A stretch of 64,000 nt of DNA from Leucaena leucocephala (lineage: Eukaryota; Streptophyta; Magnoliopsida; Fabales; Fabaceae), in the NCBI GenBank assembly GCA_037074615.1, contig CM073538.1, positions 19,710,568-19,774,567 on the forward strand. Reading direction: 5' to 3'. The notes below the pieces were generated by a model. That model was not told where the DNA came from, did not search any database, and worked only from the letters and a program-made list of their open reading frames with translations. The translations under genes were made by a program, and so were the position numbers. Shown piece after piece: positions 10,960 to 21,789 of this stretch (position 1 is the first letter of the stretch; each line of letters starts with the position of its first letter).

Positions 10960-11675
10960 TGTTGGCGTCTGCACCTGGAAAAAAAACAACCAATCAGAGT
11001 TGTGTCCAAGGGCACTGTCCTTAAGAGTTATTTCGAGATAACTGGCAAGATGAAGTGGTACTCCCCAGGATTAAAGGGATTCTTCTAGTGAAAATAAGGG
11101 AACATAATCTAGAGAAATAAAATAAACTCAGAGAGAAATTGACAGGAGAGAACGAGCGTTAATGGCATATATCTTTGTAATATCTTTGTGTGCTACTTTT
11201 ATAGGTATGAAGAGGTACGAAAATATAGGTTGCGTCTATAAGAGATGACCCTTCAACCAAAACATCGTGAAGCCTATCGGACAGTAAGGTCGCATCTTTT
11301 CGGCACCAACAGTCCCTTCCCAACAACCATGATGCTAATGTTAACAAAAGGAAACTACCGTTAACCTTTCAAATTCATATAAACTGTAGGGATTTAAAGA
11401 CTTTCTGTTTAGGCACATTAAAAATATTTCTGGATAAACCAAAATAGTTTTCACAAAAAGTGCCCAATATCACGCTCTATTTTGCACGCAGGGAGAAATC
11501 GCCAGATTTCAATTGAATTTCCCATTGAGGACCCATTTTCATGCTCGTGAGTACACCTCTCTTCTAGGCCCATTTACTAGCCCATAATTGTATCTTATTA
11601 TTTATACACTTAAGCATTCATTCTCCCAAGCAATATGAGACTTTGGTTTCTTTGACACACCCATATTTCACAACA
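10960..11675 (-). repeat. 5' LTR of the copia element (716 bp)
   Basis: On plus it reads TGTTGGCGTCTGC...ATATTTCACAACA and pairs with 5789-6502. In element orientation it ends at 10960, and gag begins 20 nt later. The 13-mer at 11020-11032 is the complement of the segment at 10945-10957. Confidence 0.93.
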
Positions 11676-11680
11676 ATAGA
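11676..11680. repeat. Target site duplication ATAGA (right)
   Basis: Partner of 5784-5788. Confidence 0.9.
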
Positions 11681-12200
11681 GTGGGTGACATATATTAAGA
11701 TTTAAGAAAGTCAATTGTATTTGGGCGTATTACATTGGCTACATAGAACCATATGCCAACCTTTAGAAAAGATAAATTATATTAACCAATAGTACAAGCC
11801 TTTTTTCTTTTTTAATTTTATACTTTTGAGGCATTTACTAGTTCCATAGCCAAAATAGTGTGTCCCCTTGTCACCACTTTTTTTTATAGCTTTTTTTCTT
11901 TTTAACTACCATGAAATAGTTTCATAATAAATATTTTTTCTAGTAATATTAGTTTTTTGATAATTAATTTAAGAGTTATTTAACTAATTTAAATAGATTA
12001 AAGAATCTAAGTTAGATAATTAAATTATTTAATTATAATAAATGTGATTTAATCCCCTCTTAAATACTTCTTCATAACATTAGATTGCATATTAGTTTAA
12101 ATTAATTAAATTAGATAAATTAGTTTAAAAAAATAAATATTATAGATAAAATAGATTGATATATTTTATTCAAGATTAAGACCAATTTCCTAACTAACTC

Positions 12201-12288
12201 TTAGGCCGAAAGGCGTAGTCGATAGACAACAGGTGAATATTCCTGTACTACCCTTTGTTGGTCCCGAGGGACGGAGGAGGCTAGGTTA
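12201..12288 (+). pseudogene. Fragment of plastid 23S rRNA gene (NUPT)
   Basis: An 88-bp stretch reads like plastid 23S rRNA (AGGCGTAGTCGAT, ACAACAGGTGAATATTCCTG, GGTCCCGAGGGACGGAGG). A few substitutions (for example GATAGAC in place of GATGGAC) show decay. It is far too short to be functional. Confidence 0.85.
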
Positions 12289-12535
12289 TTTTGAACCGCA
12301 CATACATTGCGCGGGCTAAGCTAAAAACAAAGACTATTTCAAAAACTAGTCAATTATGACCTTCCATGGATTCACCTATATGAGCCGCAGCGCCAGAGAT
12401 CTTACCATTTCTGAAGTAACTGGAGTTACATCTATTTTTCCATTTCAATTCAAGAGTTCTTATGTGTTTCCACACCCCTTCAAGACCCCAAAAAATGGAC
12501 AAATTCCTTTTCTTAAGAACACATACAAGATTTGT
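12289..12535. other. Plastid-like segment, source region not placed
   Basis: GC content and style differ from the flanks, and I recognise parts (CTTACCATTTCTGAAG, ATGGACAAATTCC) as plastid-like. I cannot assign the exact plastid locus. It joins the 23S rRNA piece on the left and the trnD piece on the right, so the block is a mosaic of non-adjacent organelle segments. Confidence 0.5.
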
Positions 12536-12584
12536 CACTGCCCTATCAAGATGGAAGCTGTGAGTTCGAGCCCCGTCAGTCCTG
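12536..12584 (+). pseudogene. 3' half of plastid trnD-GUC (NUPT)
   Basis: The anticodon stem-loop to acceptor end of a plastid-type tRNA-Asp is visible: GCCCTATCAAG in place of the GTC-containing loop, then the T arm GAGTTCGAGCCCCGTCAGTC. The anticodon position is mutated (GTC to ATC) and the 5' half is absent, so it cannot be a working tRNA. Confidence 0.75.
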
Positions 12585-13015
12585 ATGGATAGAAATTCAA
12601 TAAAAAAAATACATCAATTCATTTCTTCTATGAAAGGGAGTCAAAATAACAAACATAATCTCTGAATTATTTATTCAATTAACAATTACGATATAAAAGA
12701 GATGAAATGTGAAATTCTTGAGTAATCTATTTGGGCCAGGAGGGTCTCTTAACGCCTTCTTTTTTCTTCTTATTGGAGTTATTTCACAAAGACTTGCCAT
12801 GGTAAGGAAGAAGGGGGGAACAAGCACTTGCTCGATAATCTGATTTGATCTTGTAGCCCAAATAATCCTGCACCATGATGTATCTTGAATAGTAGTTATT
12901 AGTGAAACAATCATTTTGCCCCTCATTCTTCAAGAATCAGAAAGATCCTTTTCAATCAAGTTTGAATTTGTTCGTTTGGAAGCTGGACTCTTCTACTTCA
13001 TTTTTATGGGAAAAT
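12585..13015. other. Plastid-like sequence after trnD
   Basis: Continues from the trnD piece with organelle-style sequence (GGGCCAGGAGGGTCTC, CAAAGACTTGCCATGG, AAGAAGGGGGGAACAAGC). At least one more junction of plastid segments is likely near 12830. The minus-strand open frame at 12675-12926 is part of this block and not a nuclear gene. Confidence 0.5.
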
Positions 13016-13337
13016 AAAATTATTGTCTACTCTTGATTCAACACACTTCCACTGTAGTGTCCTAGTGGATGCTCTTACTTTCTCTCGAACCATAATAATC
13101 TATTTTGATTAAATCTTTGAATTTGAATTATTTATTTCTCTTGAAGAGATACCTGTTATTCTTTTTTTATATATTGTTATAAACAGATTTTATAATCACT
13201 AGAATTCATATATACTTATACCAAGTAGATTTTTATATAGAAATGAATGAGGAGATTTTTTAACTACTACTCCCTCTAATCCCTTTTAACAGAATCTATT
13301 AACTATTTTAATGAGATTAAAAAAATTAATTAAAAGG

Positions 13338-13612
13338 GTTAATGTGCAATTTTATCATGAGAATTTTTCACATAGGAACTATGGATAATTAAAAAAATTT
13401 CTTAAATCAGTAATGCCCTATAGTGATAAAAAGGAGTAATTTCGTCTTTAATCCTTAAAAATGTTAACGGTCAATGCTAATTAATTTTTTAATAGTTAAG
13501 ACAATTTTGTTTTCAATTTTTTAATACTTCTAGAACTATATTGATTCAATAAAAATTTATGAATACCCACAGTTTCTATGGAAAAGCTTATGAGGCAAAA
13601 TTGAACCTTAAT
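13338..13612. mobile_element. Foldback MITE, about 275 bp
   Basis: AGGGTTAATGTGCAATTTTA and CACATAGGAACTATGG on the left are mirrored as CCCACAGTTTCTATGG and GGCAAAATTGAACCTTAATCC on the right. Ends are approximate. Confidence 0.55.
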
Positions 13613-14593
13613 CCTAATTAAAATTACTTAAATATTTAAACTTTTTTTAGATCATCAGTATGATGGAAAAGCCATTGTCTGGAGCCAGTATCTTCTATAT
13701 ATATATATATATGATATTATCAATTAATTCAGATATAAATATTGTTGGATTCTAAATGATGAAAATAGCCCTCTTAATATGACTTTTTGTTCCCACAAGA
13801 GACTCAAAACTTTACCTAACACAAACCGAATCAATTTTCTATTCCACCCAATCACCATTAATCTCTTTTGCTCTTTTATATATGGTGTTGCTGGAAGTTA
13901 AGATTCTCCATTGATTCACCCCACTCAACACTGATGAAATCAGCCCAAGTTAGAAAAGGAATGGGAGTTAACAACGGGTCAAATTAATTATCCAAAACAA
14001 TTTTAATCGATCCAGTTCTGATCCAAAAATAATTAAATGACATAAAAAATTAAAAGAAGAGAAAACACAGAGACGTATTTGATTTGATTCAATCACAAGC
14101 AACAAGGGGCCGTTTAATTTCCATGCCTCTTGAAGAGAGATGGAGGCACAACCATTATGTGACCCTTTAAGATTTAAGAATATTATTCTAAAAATAGATG
14201 TTAAGGATGTTGCTCCTATGTTGTCTAAACTAAAAATTAATGCATGCATGTTAAGGTTTTAGATATAAAGTCTTCTAGATCTATAATAAAACTTAAAGAT
14301 TCAACATATTTTTAAAGAATAAAATAAGCTAACGAATGCTTTGATAAATAATAGTTTGTTTATTATGACAATATTATATTTTTATCATTCACATTTGATA
14401 CCACTTGTTAGAAATCAGTATTTAGGATTCAATCCCAAATTAATTTTAATTTATCTATTTTTGGGCGTTCTAGTCCTCACTTGTACCAAATAAATATTTG
14501 TGTGTATGTGACCCTGATGTACCGGGGTCACTTGTAGTTATTTATTTCTCTTTTCGAGATGCACGTGTTTCATGAAGCTGAGAAATCAGACTC

Positions 14594-14597
<4 letters not shown>

Positions 14598-14642
<45 letters not shown>

Positions 14643-14702
14643 CATACATATATATGTATATATATATATGTATATATATATCTGTCTGTGTGTGTGTGTG
14701 TG
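14598..14702. repeat. Compound TA/TG microsatellite
   Basis: Long (TA)n tract with scattered G and C interruptions, followed by a (TG)n tract at 14685-14702. Pure simple-sequence DNA. Confidence 0.95.
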
Positions 14703-15789
14703 GGTGGAAAAAGGGGCAAGCTATCAACAAAATTAGTTGGATAGAACAAAAAGCACTTCTAAGTCAAAACTATGATTTTTGAGTTACACTATCCAAACAT
14801 CTAATTTATGGAGAGTAATTTTATTTAAGTGTCGAGAGATGGACATTGTCAAGAATCTCTTAGTTCAATGGCACCCTACATCTTCTTGTAATAAAGTTGA
14901 ATTGTGAGATCTATCCCCTAAAGTGCCACAGGAGTGGGTATGCTACTACGCTCGAGTCTCCTCCCCTATGACGAGATGATGGGTTAAGCTAATATTTTGT
15001 TCTTAATTATAAAATTTAATTAACATTTTTAGATATATTAAATAAAATAAATAAATTAGTTAATTATGAATAAATCTAACTTATCAAGATGAATTAGTAT
15101 TATATACTCCTTAATTTATCCAAAGTAGTCAACTAACTCTTATAGTAGTTATAATTAATCTATGTATTTAGTTTCCTTAATCTATCTAAAAAACTAGTTT
15201 TTATAATTAGGATAGAAGGTAATAAAATAAAATAAAAAATTGAGAGATGGATCTAGGGCTTGATTCTTGGAGGACCAAACAATTGACAGCTAAGCATGGA
15301 GAGGGCAAATGTGGGTTATTAAGATATAGATTGGAATTGTTTATCTAAAAGGACAATTTGGATAGAAAATTTGAAAAATATTAGCAAAAAGGTCCTAAAA
15401 AAATTAATTTTGGGGGAAATTCTAAAAACTCTTTGGACGAGCTTTAGCCAAATTCTCACCCACGCGGGGTTAGGCCTAAAATTATAATTTGCTTTTTGCC
15501 TAAGAAATTGTTATATTTATCTTCTTTGAGATGTCAAGAACGTGTCTGCAAAGTTTGGTAGACTTTGGAAACATTTGCATATATTGCTTGGTTGGGTTGG
15601 ATTTTTAAACCAAAATTCTACACACATACGCGTATATATGCATATATATGAAGTTGAACAGGATACATCCAAATTAAAAGATGAGTTTGCATATTCGAAA
15701 TGGAAAATGGCAATGGTAGTACAATAAAGCGTTACATATACATTATAGACAACAAAAAATAAAAGCAACATACGTGATTTATCTACTAA

Positions 15790-16126
15790 TGTGTTTGGTA
15801 TCACTATAGCAGGGGAAAAAGTTACTTCTCCTTCGTGATAAGCTGCTTTATCCAAAAATATGTTGGATTTACTTCTAGATTTATGTTTTTTTTTTTACTA
15901 AAATTAAAGTTAGAAGCAACTAAGTAACTTGTAGTTGCTTCTGGTTCCTTCATTTTCGCATATTTTTTTCTTTGTTTAGACTCTTTATCTAAATAAATTT
16001 TTGTCAAACTAATTTTTTATAAAAATAAATCCAAACATAAATCATATTGACTTTTACCCAATCTAATTTTTACAAAAGTCATATTGTGAAAAAATTACTT
16101 CTACCACTACTAATCCAAACACACCC
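15790..16126. mobile_element. MITE with GTGTTTGG ends
   Basis: Begins GTGTTTGGTATCACTA and ends TACTAATCCAAACAC, short inverted ends of the kind seen in many plant MITEs. Between them, arms rich in AAAGTTACTTCT and AGAAGCAACTAAGTAACTT are also partly complementary. It has no coding content. Confidence 0.55.
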
Positions 16127-16509
16127 AAACTTCAAGCAAAAGGGAGTGAGATGTACTCAAATTCTTAGTTGTACAAAGATGTACATTGTAATGACTAACT
16201 AATCCTAGTCTGAGTTTACATATAATTTAGTGACTAATTAAGGGTTACGACTTTGTCTCTCACTTTTACTTTTTTTAATAAATATGTTTTTTAGAATTTA
16301 TATTTATATTTTTTATAGGATAAAACATTTTACCATTTTAATTAACAGTTTTTTTAGTAAAATATTTTATATATTTAAACGGTCATAGTTCTTCTTTTAA
16401 GATCAACACATATTGATTAACCTTTTAAGATATTATTAGATTATATACACTTTTTTAAGAAAAAAAAAGTCAAGAATGCAAGTTTTTCTAATCGACTTGA
16501 TATATTTAA

Positions 16510-16855
16510 TGTTAAAAATATTGTAAATATTATGAAAGATTATTTTAAAGAAAAAAAAGTCTTTTTGACATAACTTATAGATATTAAAAACATGTGTCAA
16601 AAAGGCATGTCATGTATCTTTTCACAATCTATAAAAATGTTCATTGATGAAAGATCAATAATATATGATTATTGAGTAGGAACATATAATTGTTGAGATA
16701 TTTTTCCTTTTACATAGTTTGTCTTACTAAGTTCTCTTATCGTTTACCAATTATGTTATACTATTTACTGCGGGGTTACAAAATATCTCTTAACGATAGT
16801 ATTCTTATATATGACTTGAACTATATATTTTGTTATTTTGTATATTTTATTTATA
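16510..16855 (+). repeat. 5' LTR of the deleted copia element
   Basis: Starts TGTTAAAAATATTGTAAAT and aligns with 18190-18584. It lacks an internal block of about 50 bp present in the 3' LTR, and its last bases are eroded (ATTTATA where the 3' LTR has ATCAACA). It contains AATATCTCTTAA at 16782-16793. Confidence 0.85.
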
Positions 16856-16857
16856 AT

Positions 16858-16870
16858 TTTAAGAGATATT
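16858..16870 (+). other. Atypical primer-binding site of the deleted element
   Basis: TTTAAGAGATATT, two bases after the 5' LTR. It is perfectly complementary to 18511-18523 in the 3' LTR and matches all but the last base of 16782-16794 in the 5' LTR. Position, length and spacing match the first copia element. Confidence 0.65.
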
Positions 16871-17099
16871 ACTTGCAAATTTTTAGAATTCAAGAGAGAG
16901 CCATGGGAATGTTGTTGAAAAGTGTACAACGAAGTCATTTAGAAGCGGAAGAAGAAGTTCCACAAGAAATGAGTGCAGAGACTGCGAGTTCATCGACAAT
17001 ATCATATATGGAATATTCCTATTGTATCTAAATAAGCATATGCTTAAATTTTAGTTTTTTATACATGAGAAAATATCATATATTGAGTATTCCTGTTGT

Positions 17100-17645
17100 A
17101 TTAAAATACACGGATGTTATGTGATGATTTGTCTTGAGTTTATTACTCTATAGATTGAGCAAATATACTTACTGTCCAAACAGTAAATATTGGGATACTC
17201 TAATAAGATTATTAGATATACTTTAAAGGTACCATGAATTATGATACACATTATAGTGGATTTTCTGTTGTATTAGAATGATACAGTTATGCAAATTGGA
17301 TCTCGGATTCAGAAGGGTCACAATCTACTAGTGATTATATATTTATTTTTTGTGGTGTCCAAGCAAACAATACTATGAATTATAAATTTATTGCTATAGA
17401 ATTGGCTATCACTGAGGTTGAGTGGTTGAAAACCTTTAACATTTAGTATTGATAAGTTATAATTGTCAAATGTCAATAAACATTGTTAAAAGAATAAATA
17501 TACAATCATTTGAGATACTATGTGAATAAACATGTTTAGTAAAGAATTGTGGAGTTATCTCAATCAATTTTGAAAAGTCAAAAGTTGACTTGTGGATTTG
17601 TTAACAAAATCCTTGTAGAGAAAATAAATTGTTGAGACATCAAGG
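17100..17645 (+). pseudogene. Decayed copia RT-end / RNase H remnant
   Basis: Translating pieces in different frames gives motifs shared with the first element: a segment equivalent to AIELAITEVEWL (about 17390-17430), then the C-terminal KSKVDLWICLTKSL-like region and LLRHQGE at about 17625-17645. Stops and indels are frequent, and no long open frame survives. Confidence 0.8.
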
Positions 17646-18189
17646 GGAATAAGAATAAAGCCAGTTTGATGACGACAACGATATCAACGTAACCTTTGTA
17701 ACAATTTGCTTTGTTAGTACTACTAGTACTAAAATATTATTACTAGTCATTTCTTATGGTGCGTGAGAAAGCGTTAGATTGCATAGAGGAGGATGAACAA
17801 AAGCTTTAATGATTTCAAATCCCATGGGATGGTATATTATATGCAAATATACTTAAAGAAATCACCTATACATATGAGGAGTGTGGACTGCTCCTATGAG
17901 ATCATGACGAAATTTCTAGAGCAGTCGTTAAAAACTAGGACACACACATGGCCTCCTAACACAAAATCGCTTAATAAATAGTGAAAATATGGGGGTATAA
18001 TCTAGCTGTTAGTATCTATGGTATACACTTAAGAGATATTGGTTTATGGTCCATAAGACTACTGACATCTCTGTGTACCAAGTATTAGCAGTTTATGTCT
18101 GATTCATAGTCCATAGGACAACTTGATACAATGATTATATTTATGTATGTAACTTAACTAATGATGTTTCTTTGACACATGTAAGGAAT

Positions 18190-18584
18190 TGTTGAAAATA
18201 TTGTAAAAATTGTGAAAAGATATGTAAAAGAAATAAATGTATTTCTAACATGACTCTTAGATCTTGGGGACATGTGTCAAAAATATATGTTTCGTGTCTT
18301 TCTACAGTCTGTAAAAGGGATTGTTGATAAAAAATTAATAATATATGGTTATTGAGTAATAACATATTGTTGTTGGGATATTTCTCCTTTTATAGAGTTT
18401 GCCCTGTTAAGTTATATTATCTTCTATTAGTTATATTACCCTATATTATTATAGAAGGAGTTCGTTTAATCTTGAAGAGTGTTACTTCCTAATTTACTAA
18501 GGAGTTACAAAATATCTCTTAAAAATAATATTTTTTGATGAGACTCAAACTATATATTTTATTATTTTATAAATTTCATCAACA
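18190..18584 (+). repeat. 3' LTR of the deleted copia element (395 bp)
   Basis: TGTTGAAAATATTGTAAAA at the start, CATCAACA at the end, followed directly by the target duplication TTTAA. It contains AATATCTCTTAAA (18511-18523), the complement of the segment at 16858-16870. Confidence 0.88.
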
Positions 18585-18589
18585 TTTAA

Positions 18590-19597
18590 AACTCCTAGTC
18601 TTTTAAAACTCCTGGTCTTAAATTTTTCAATATTAACTTACTCTTCTTGTAGCCTTTGTTGTGTTTTTTTCAAACCCTAGCCTATATATGTATTTTTTTT
18701 TTAAAAAAAATCATTTCTAGCTTTTCTTTGTTTAATGGAAGAGAAACTTTCTCAAGATGTCTAGTCTTACTCTAGAAAACAATTCTCAAAATGAGATTTT
18801 ACCTACCTCCTAAAAAATTCAATAATTTTTAGAGTCATTTCAAAAAGCTTTTGTATAGTTTAATTTTTAGAGACATTGTATTGTTTATGTTTAGTTCAAT
18901 AGAAGTAGAAGTATAAGTTGAATATTTTATTTCTCTTATTTGATATAATGAAAACTACTTCTATTTCTAGTATTTTAAGTTATTTTTTTAGTTCTATAAA
19001 AAAAATTGAGAAATAAGATGAATGAAGTGAAAGTAAAATATTTTAAACTATTTTTCTCAAGTTATAAAATTTCTAAACAATTTTAACCATTTTCAAATTA
19101 TAAATATATATATATATATCAATTTTATACATATTTTTATCCTACCAAACAAATTTTTAGAGTCTATTTTCAGTATAATTTTATTTTCACTTTCACTTCT
19201 ACTTCTAAAAAAAAACTCTTTTATTTTACTAAACAATAGATGTGGCACAAGATTTTTATATAATATATCAAATAGTTTAAATTTTACCTATAGATGAAAA
19301 AGAAATTTATTTTAAAAAATGTTATCAGATAAATTATTTATTTTATTAATTTTTAATCAAAATATAGTAGACAAATTATAATTATAATTGTAATTAAATT
19401 AAATCCCACCATCTATACTTTTTTGTTTCTTTTTTCAAAATGATACTTGAGAAATTTAACAGTTTAAGCAAGATATATTAAATTTAAATTCATGTGAACA
19501 TAACAAATATCTTTAAATTTTTTTCCCTAATTAAACCTAAAAATACTCTAATTAAAATATAGATAGCTCTCTCTCTATATATATAAATATAGTGTGT
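18590..19597. other. Intergenic, no gene seen
   Basis: AT-rich with short direct and inverted repeats (around 18840-19240) that may be MITE debris. No coding signal. Confidence 0.5.
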
Positions 19598-20085
19598 TTG
19601 GAATATCTTAAACCTGAGTTTCAAACTTAGATTTGGGCAAAATTTAAGTTTTGAGAAATTTTAAAATAAACAGTTATATTTATTCAAATAGGCTTTTGGA
19701 CTAAACCATAATTTAAAATAAAGATTTTATATAAGCTGGTCAGAGTAGCTTATAGAACAGTAAAAAAGTTTATAAACTAATTAATTACTATATTATCCCT
19801 ACTTTTTCTTATACCCTCTCTCCTTTTTTCTACTTTTTCTTATACATTCTCTCCTTTCTTTTCTTATACCCTCTCTCCTCTAATCTCTTATTTCTTATCT
19901 CTCATCATTTAATATTCATATATTTTTTTTATAATTTACCAATAATAAAAGTATTGTTTGAAATGACTATCCAAATACTCATTTATTTAAAACTACTTTT
20001 TTTTAATAAATTTTTTTTTAAAAAAAATTAAAAACTACCTAAAAAAAATTTTTTTATAATTTTTTTTAAATTCTTATCTAAATAG
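19598..20085. mobile_element. MITE of the 'CTGTTTGG' family, copy 1
   Basis: Shares the order of motifs with 46398-46915 and 42575-43040: TGTTTGGAAT start, AAAATAAACAGTTATATTT, TAGCTTATAGAACAGTAAAA, ATTACTATATTATCCCTAC, a C/T-rich stretch (TTATACCCTCTCTCC repeated) and ACTATCCAAATACTCATTTA. The right end is worn and approximate. Confidence 0.65.
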
Positions 20086-21318
20086 ATTTTTAGAGACTGG
20101 ATAGCTTATCGGATACACCCTACACGTCGGTACTTAGCTGAAATGGGTCTCTCAAGCCTACGCGGCCCAACCTCGGCCCTTCACATATTTAGAAAGCTTC
20201 AGCCAGGCGGCGTCACCGACTCTTTATTTTTAATTTGAATTTTAATCTTCTTCTTCAATGAAGAGTTTTTCTTGCCCGGTCACCTCTGATTTCTCAGAGA
20301 AACACAAATCTGTTTGATTCGGCGAATTAACCAGTTATTTGCGGCATCTCCAATTCTGCATTGCTCCGTACTACTCACAATATGTTTTGTTTATTCAGCT
20401 CTGTGATATAAACAGTAAGACTCGAAATCAATAACTGCCATTTTGTTTAGGTATTTATATTCTTGATTCTCTGATGTCATTCTTTTCAATAATGAAATCG
20501 AAAATTGGATTTTTCGCCATTTTTGTAATCAAAAGTTGAATTTGAAGTTTCACTCTGTATTTCTAATCCATTTTTTCCTCGTTTGGCAGCTCACATGGGT
20601 GAGTCAAATCAAGTTCACCAAACCTTCCTTGCGCCATTTTTTCCAAGCAGAAGGTCGATGGAAGCAACCTCAAGGCCTCTCTCACAGGAAGATGCTTTGA
20701 CTTCATCTTTGGTAGTTAGTTAAATTTTTCCACTGAGAAATTTTCTCGTGCTAGTTTCCATCAGAATGGAAAATTAATTTGACTATGTTTCCCACTAAAT
20801 AGGAAATTTAAGAATTAAAGAAGAAGCCTCAGATTTCTTATCAACTGTTAAGCATGCGCTAATCTTTACCGCTCCACCTAACGAGCCGTTCATTTCTTAC
20901 CTCTTTGACTAGATTGACATAAACGGTTTCTTCATTGGTATAACAGCCGGCCGCCCTGCTTAGCCATCAATTCCTGATTAAAATATTACTTCATTCTCCT
21001 TTTTGGCCACCTTCTAGTCTTATTATTTGGGCTTAATAAACTTGGAATTCTAAATCTTAAGAAACTGATTATGGTAAAAATTGCCATTTTTACCTGGTAT
21101 GGTGCTGGTGGCATCAATATTTCCTGCATTAATAACTGATATGACCCTATTTCCTTGCATCTTTACCTGCTTGACTTGATATGAGTCATAACTGAGAGAC
21201 ACTGTTTCCTTTATTAATATACAATTAAGAAAATATTGGAAGATGAACGCACTATAAAGACCAATGACTTCAATTATAAGATATCATATTTGCATTTAGG
21301 AATTCCTTACATGAAGCC

Positions 21319-21789
21319 ATGATGGCTCTCTCTGAGATCTTCTCTCAACTTTGCACCAAGGCCATAGTTCTGTTGGCTCTGCTTCTGATACAACTCATGC
21401 TCCTTATAAAGAAGCTCAGGTCAGATGCTCGTTCAGTTACAACCACTCAATATCTCAAACTCATCGAGCAGAAGAATCCCACGATTTGTTTCACCAAGAG
21501 ATTGAGGCAAGAAGATGCAGAGTGCAGGGTGTGCTTATCTGAATTCCAGGAAGGGGAAAAGGTGAGGAACTTGAAATGCAAACACACATTTCACAGAGAT
21601 TGCTTGGACAAATGGTTGCGGCAATATTGGGCTACCTGCCCTCTTTGCAGGAACCAAGTTCTTCCAGATGATGTTGTGGCCAAGTATCGTGAGCTCCAGA
21701 ATCAGGTAGAATCTGATGGGAACGATGAGCAGATTATGTTCTTGCTATCCGCGTTAAGTGGAGGAAGTTCTTTGCATAGATTCCTTTAG
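21319..21789 (+). CDS. RING-H2 finger E3 ubiquitin ligase, 156 aa
   Basis: Uninterrupted single coding exon. Residues 15-31 form one hydrophobic segment (AIVLLALLLIQLMLL), so the protein is probably anchored in a membrane with the RING domain on the cytosolic side. The RING-H2 finger has C69, C72, C87, H89, H92, C95, C107 and C110 (CRVCLSEF..., CKHTFHRDC, CPLCR), a complete cross-brace zinc set, with Trp99 and Pro108 at the E2-contact positions. Size and arrangement resemble the XERICO/RHA/BRH1-like small RING-H2 ligases of plants, which transfer ubiquitin to unknown targets. The first two codons are both ATG and the first is chosen. A spliced 5' leader starting near 20.3-20.6 kb is likely but was not resolved. 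It appears intact and functional. Confidence 0.9.
   Translation: MMALSEIFSQLCTKAIVLLALLLIQLMLLIKKLRSDARSVTTTQYLKLIEQKNPTICFTKRLRQEDAECRVCLSEFQEGEKVRNLKCKHTFHRDCLDKWLRQYWATCPLCRNQVLPDDVVAKYRELQNQVESDGNDEQIMFLLSALSGGSSLHRFL

Larger units (their letters stand above)
5789..11675 (-). mobile_element. Ty1/copia LTR retrotransposon, full length but inactive
   Basis: A complete element of 5.9 kb in minus orientation, bounded by TG..CA LTRs at 5789-6502 (3' LTR) and 10960-11675 (5' LTR). It is flanked by a perfect 5-bp target duplication ATAGA (5784-5788 and 11676-11680). Domain order in element orientation is gag, CCHC knuckle, protease, integrase, reverse transcriptase, RNase H; integrase before RT defines Ty1/copia. 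The reading frame is broken by stops and frameshifts, and several catalytic residues are substituted. By eye the LTRs differ at roughly one position in eight, so the insertion is old. Gag starts only 20 nt inside the 5' LTR and no initiator-tRNA-Met primer site is present. A deleted relative lies at 16510-18584. Confidence 0.95.
16510..18584 (+). mobile_element. Deleted Ty1/copia element, relative of 5789-11675
   Basis: 5' LTR 16510-16855 and 3' LTR 18190-18584, flanked by TTTAA on both sides (16505-16509, 18585-18589). Nearly all of gag and pol is gone. What remains is a short leader, a decayed RT-end/RNase H region (about 17100-17640) and a 3' UTR of about 500 bp. The internal remains are plainly homologous to those of the first element, yet the LTRs show no visible similarity to it in length (395 versus 716 bp) or sequence. 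Its primer-site region follows the same design as the first element. Confidence 0.88.

Noticed and set aside
15517..15855. 112-codon minus-strand open frame
   Set aside because: It overlaps a MITE at its 5' end, has no domain or splice support, and its codon use looks random.
16690..17031. 113-codon plus-strand open frame
   Set aside because: It runs through the 5' LTR and leader of the deleted copia element. The segment after 16890 may be a scrap of gag or pol but cannot be matched to a domain.
21351..21542. Second frame inside the RING-H2 gene
   Set aside because: Shadow of the real coding frame at 21319-21789.
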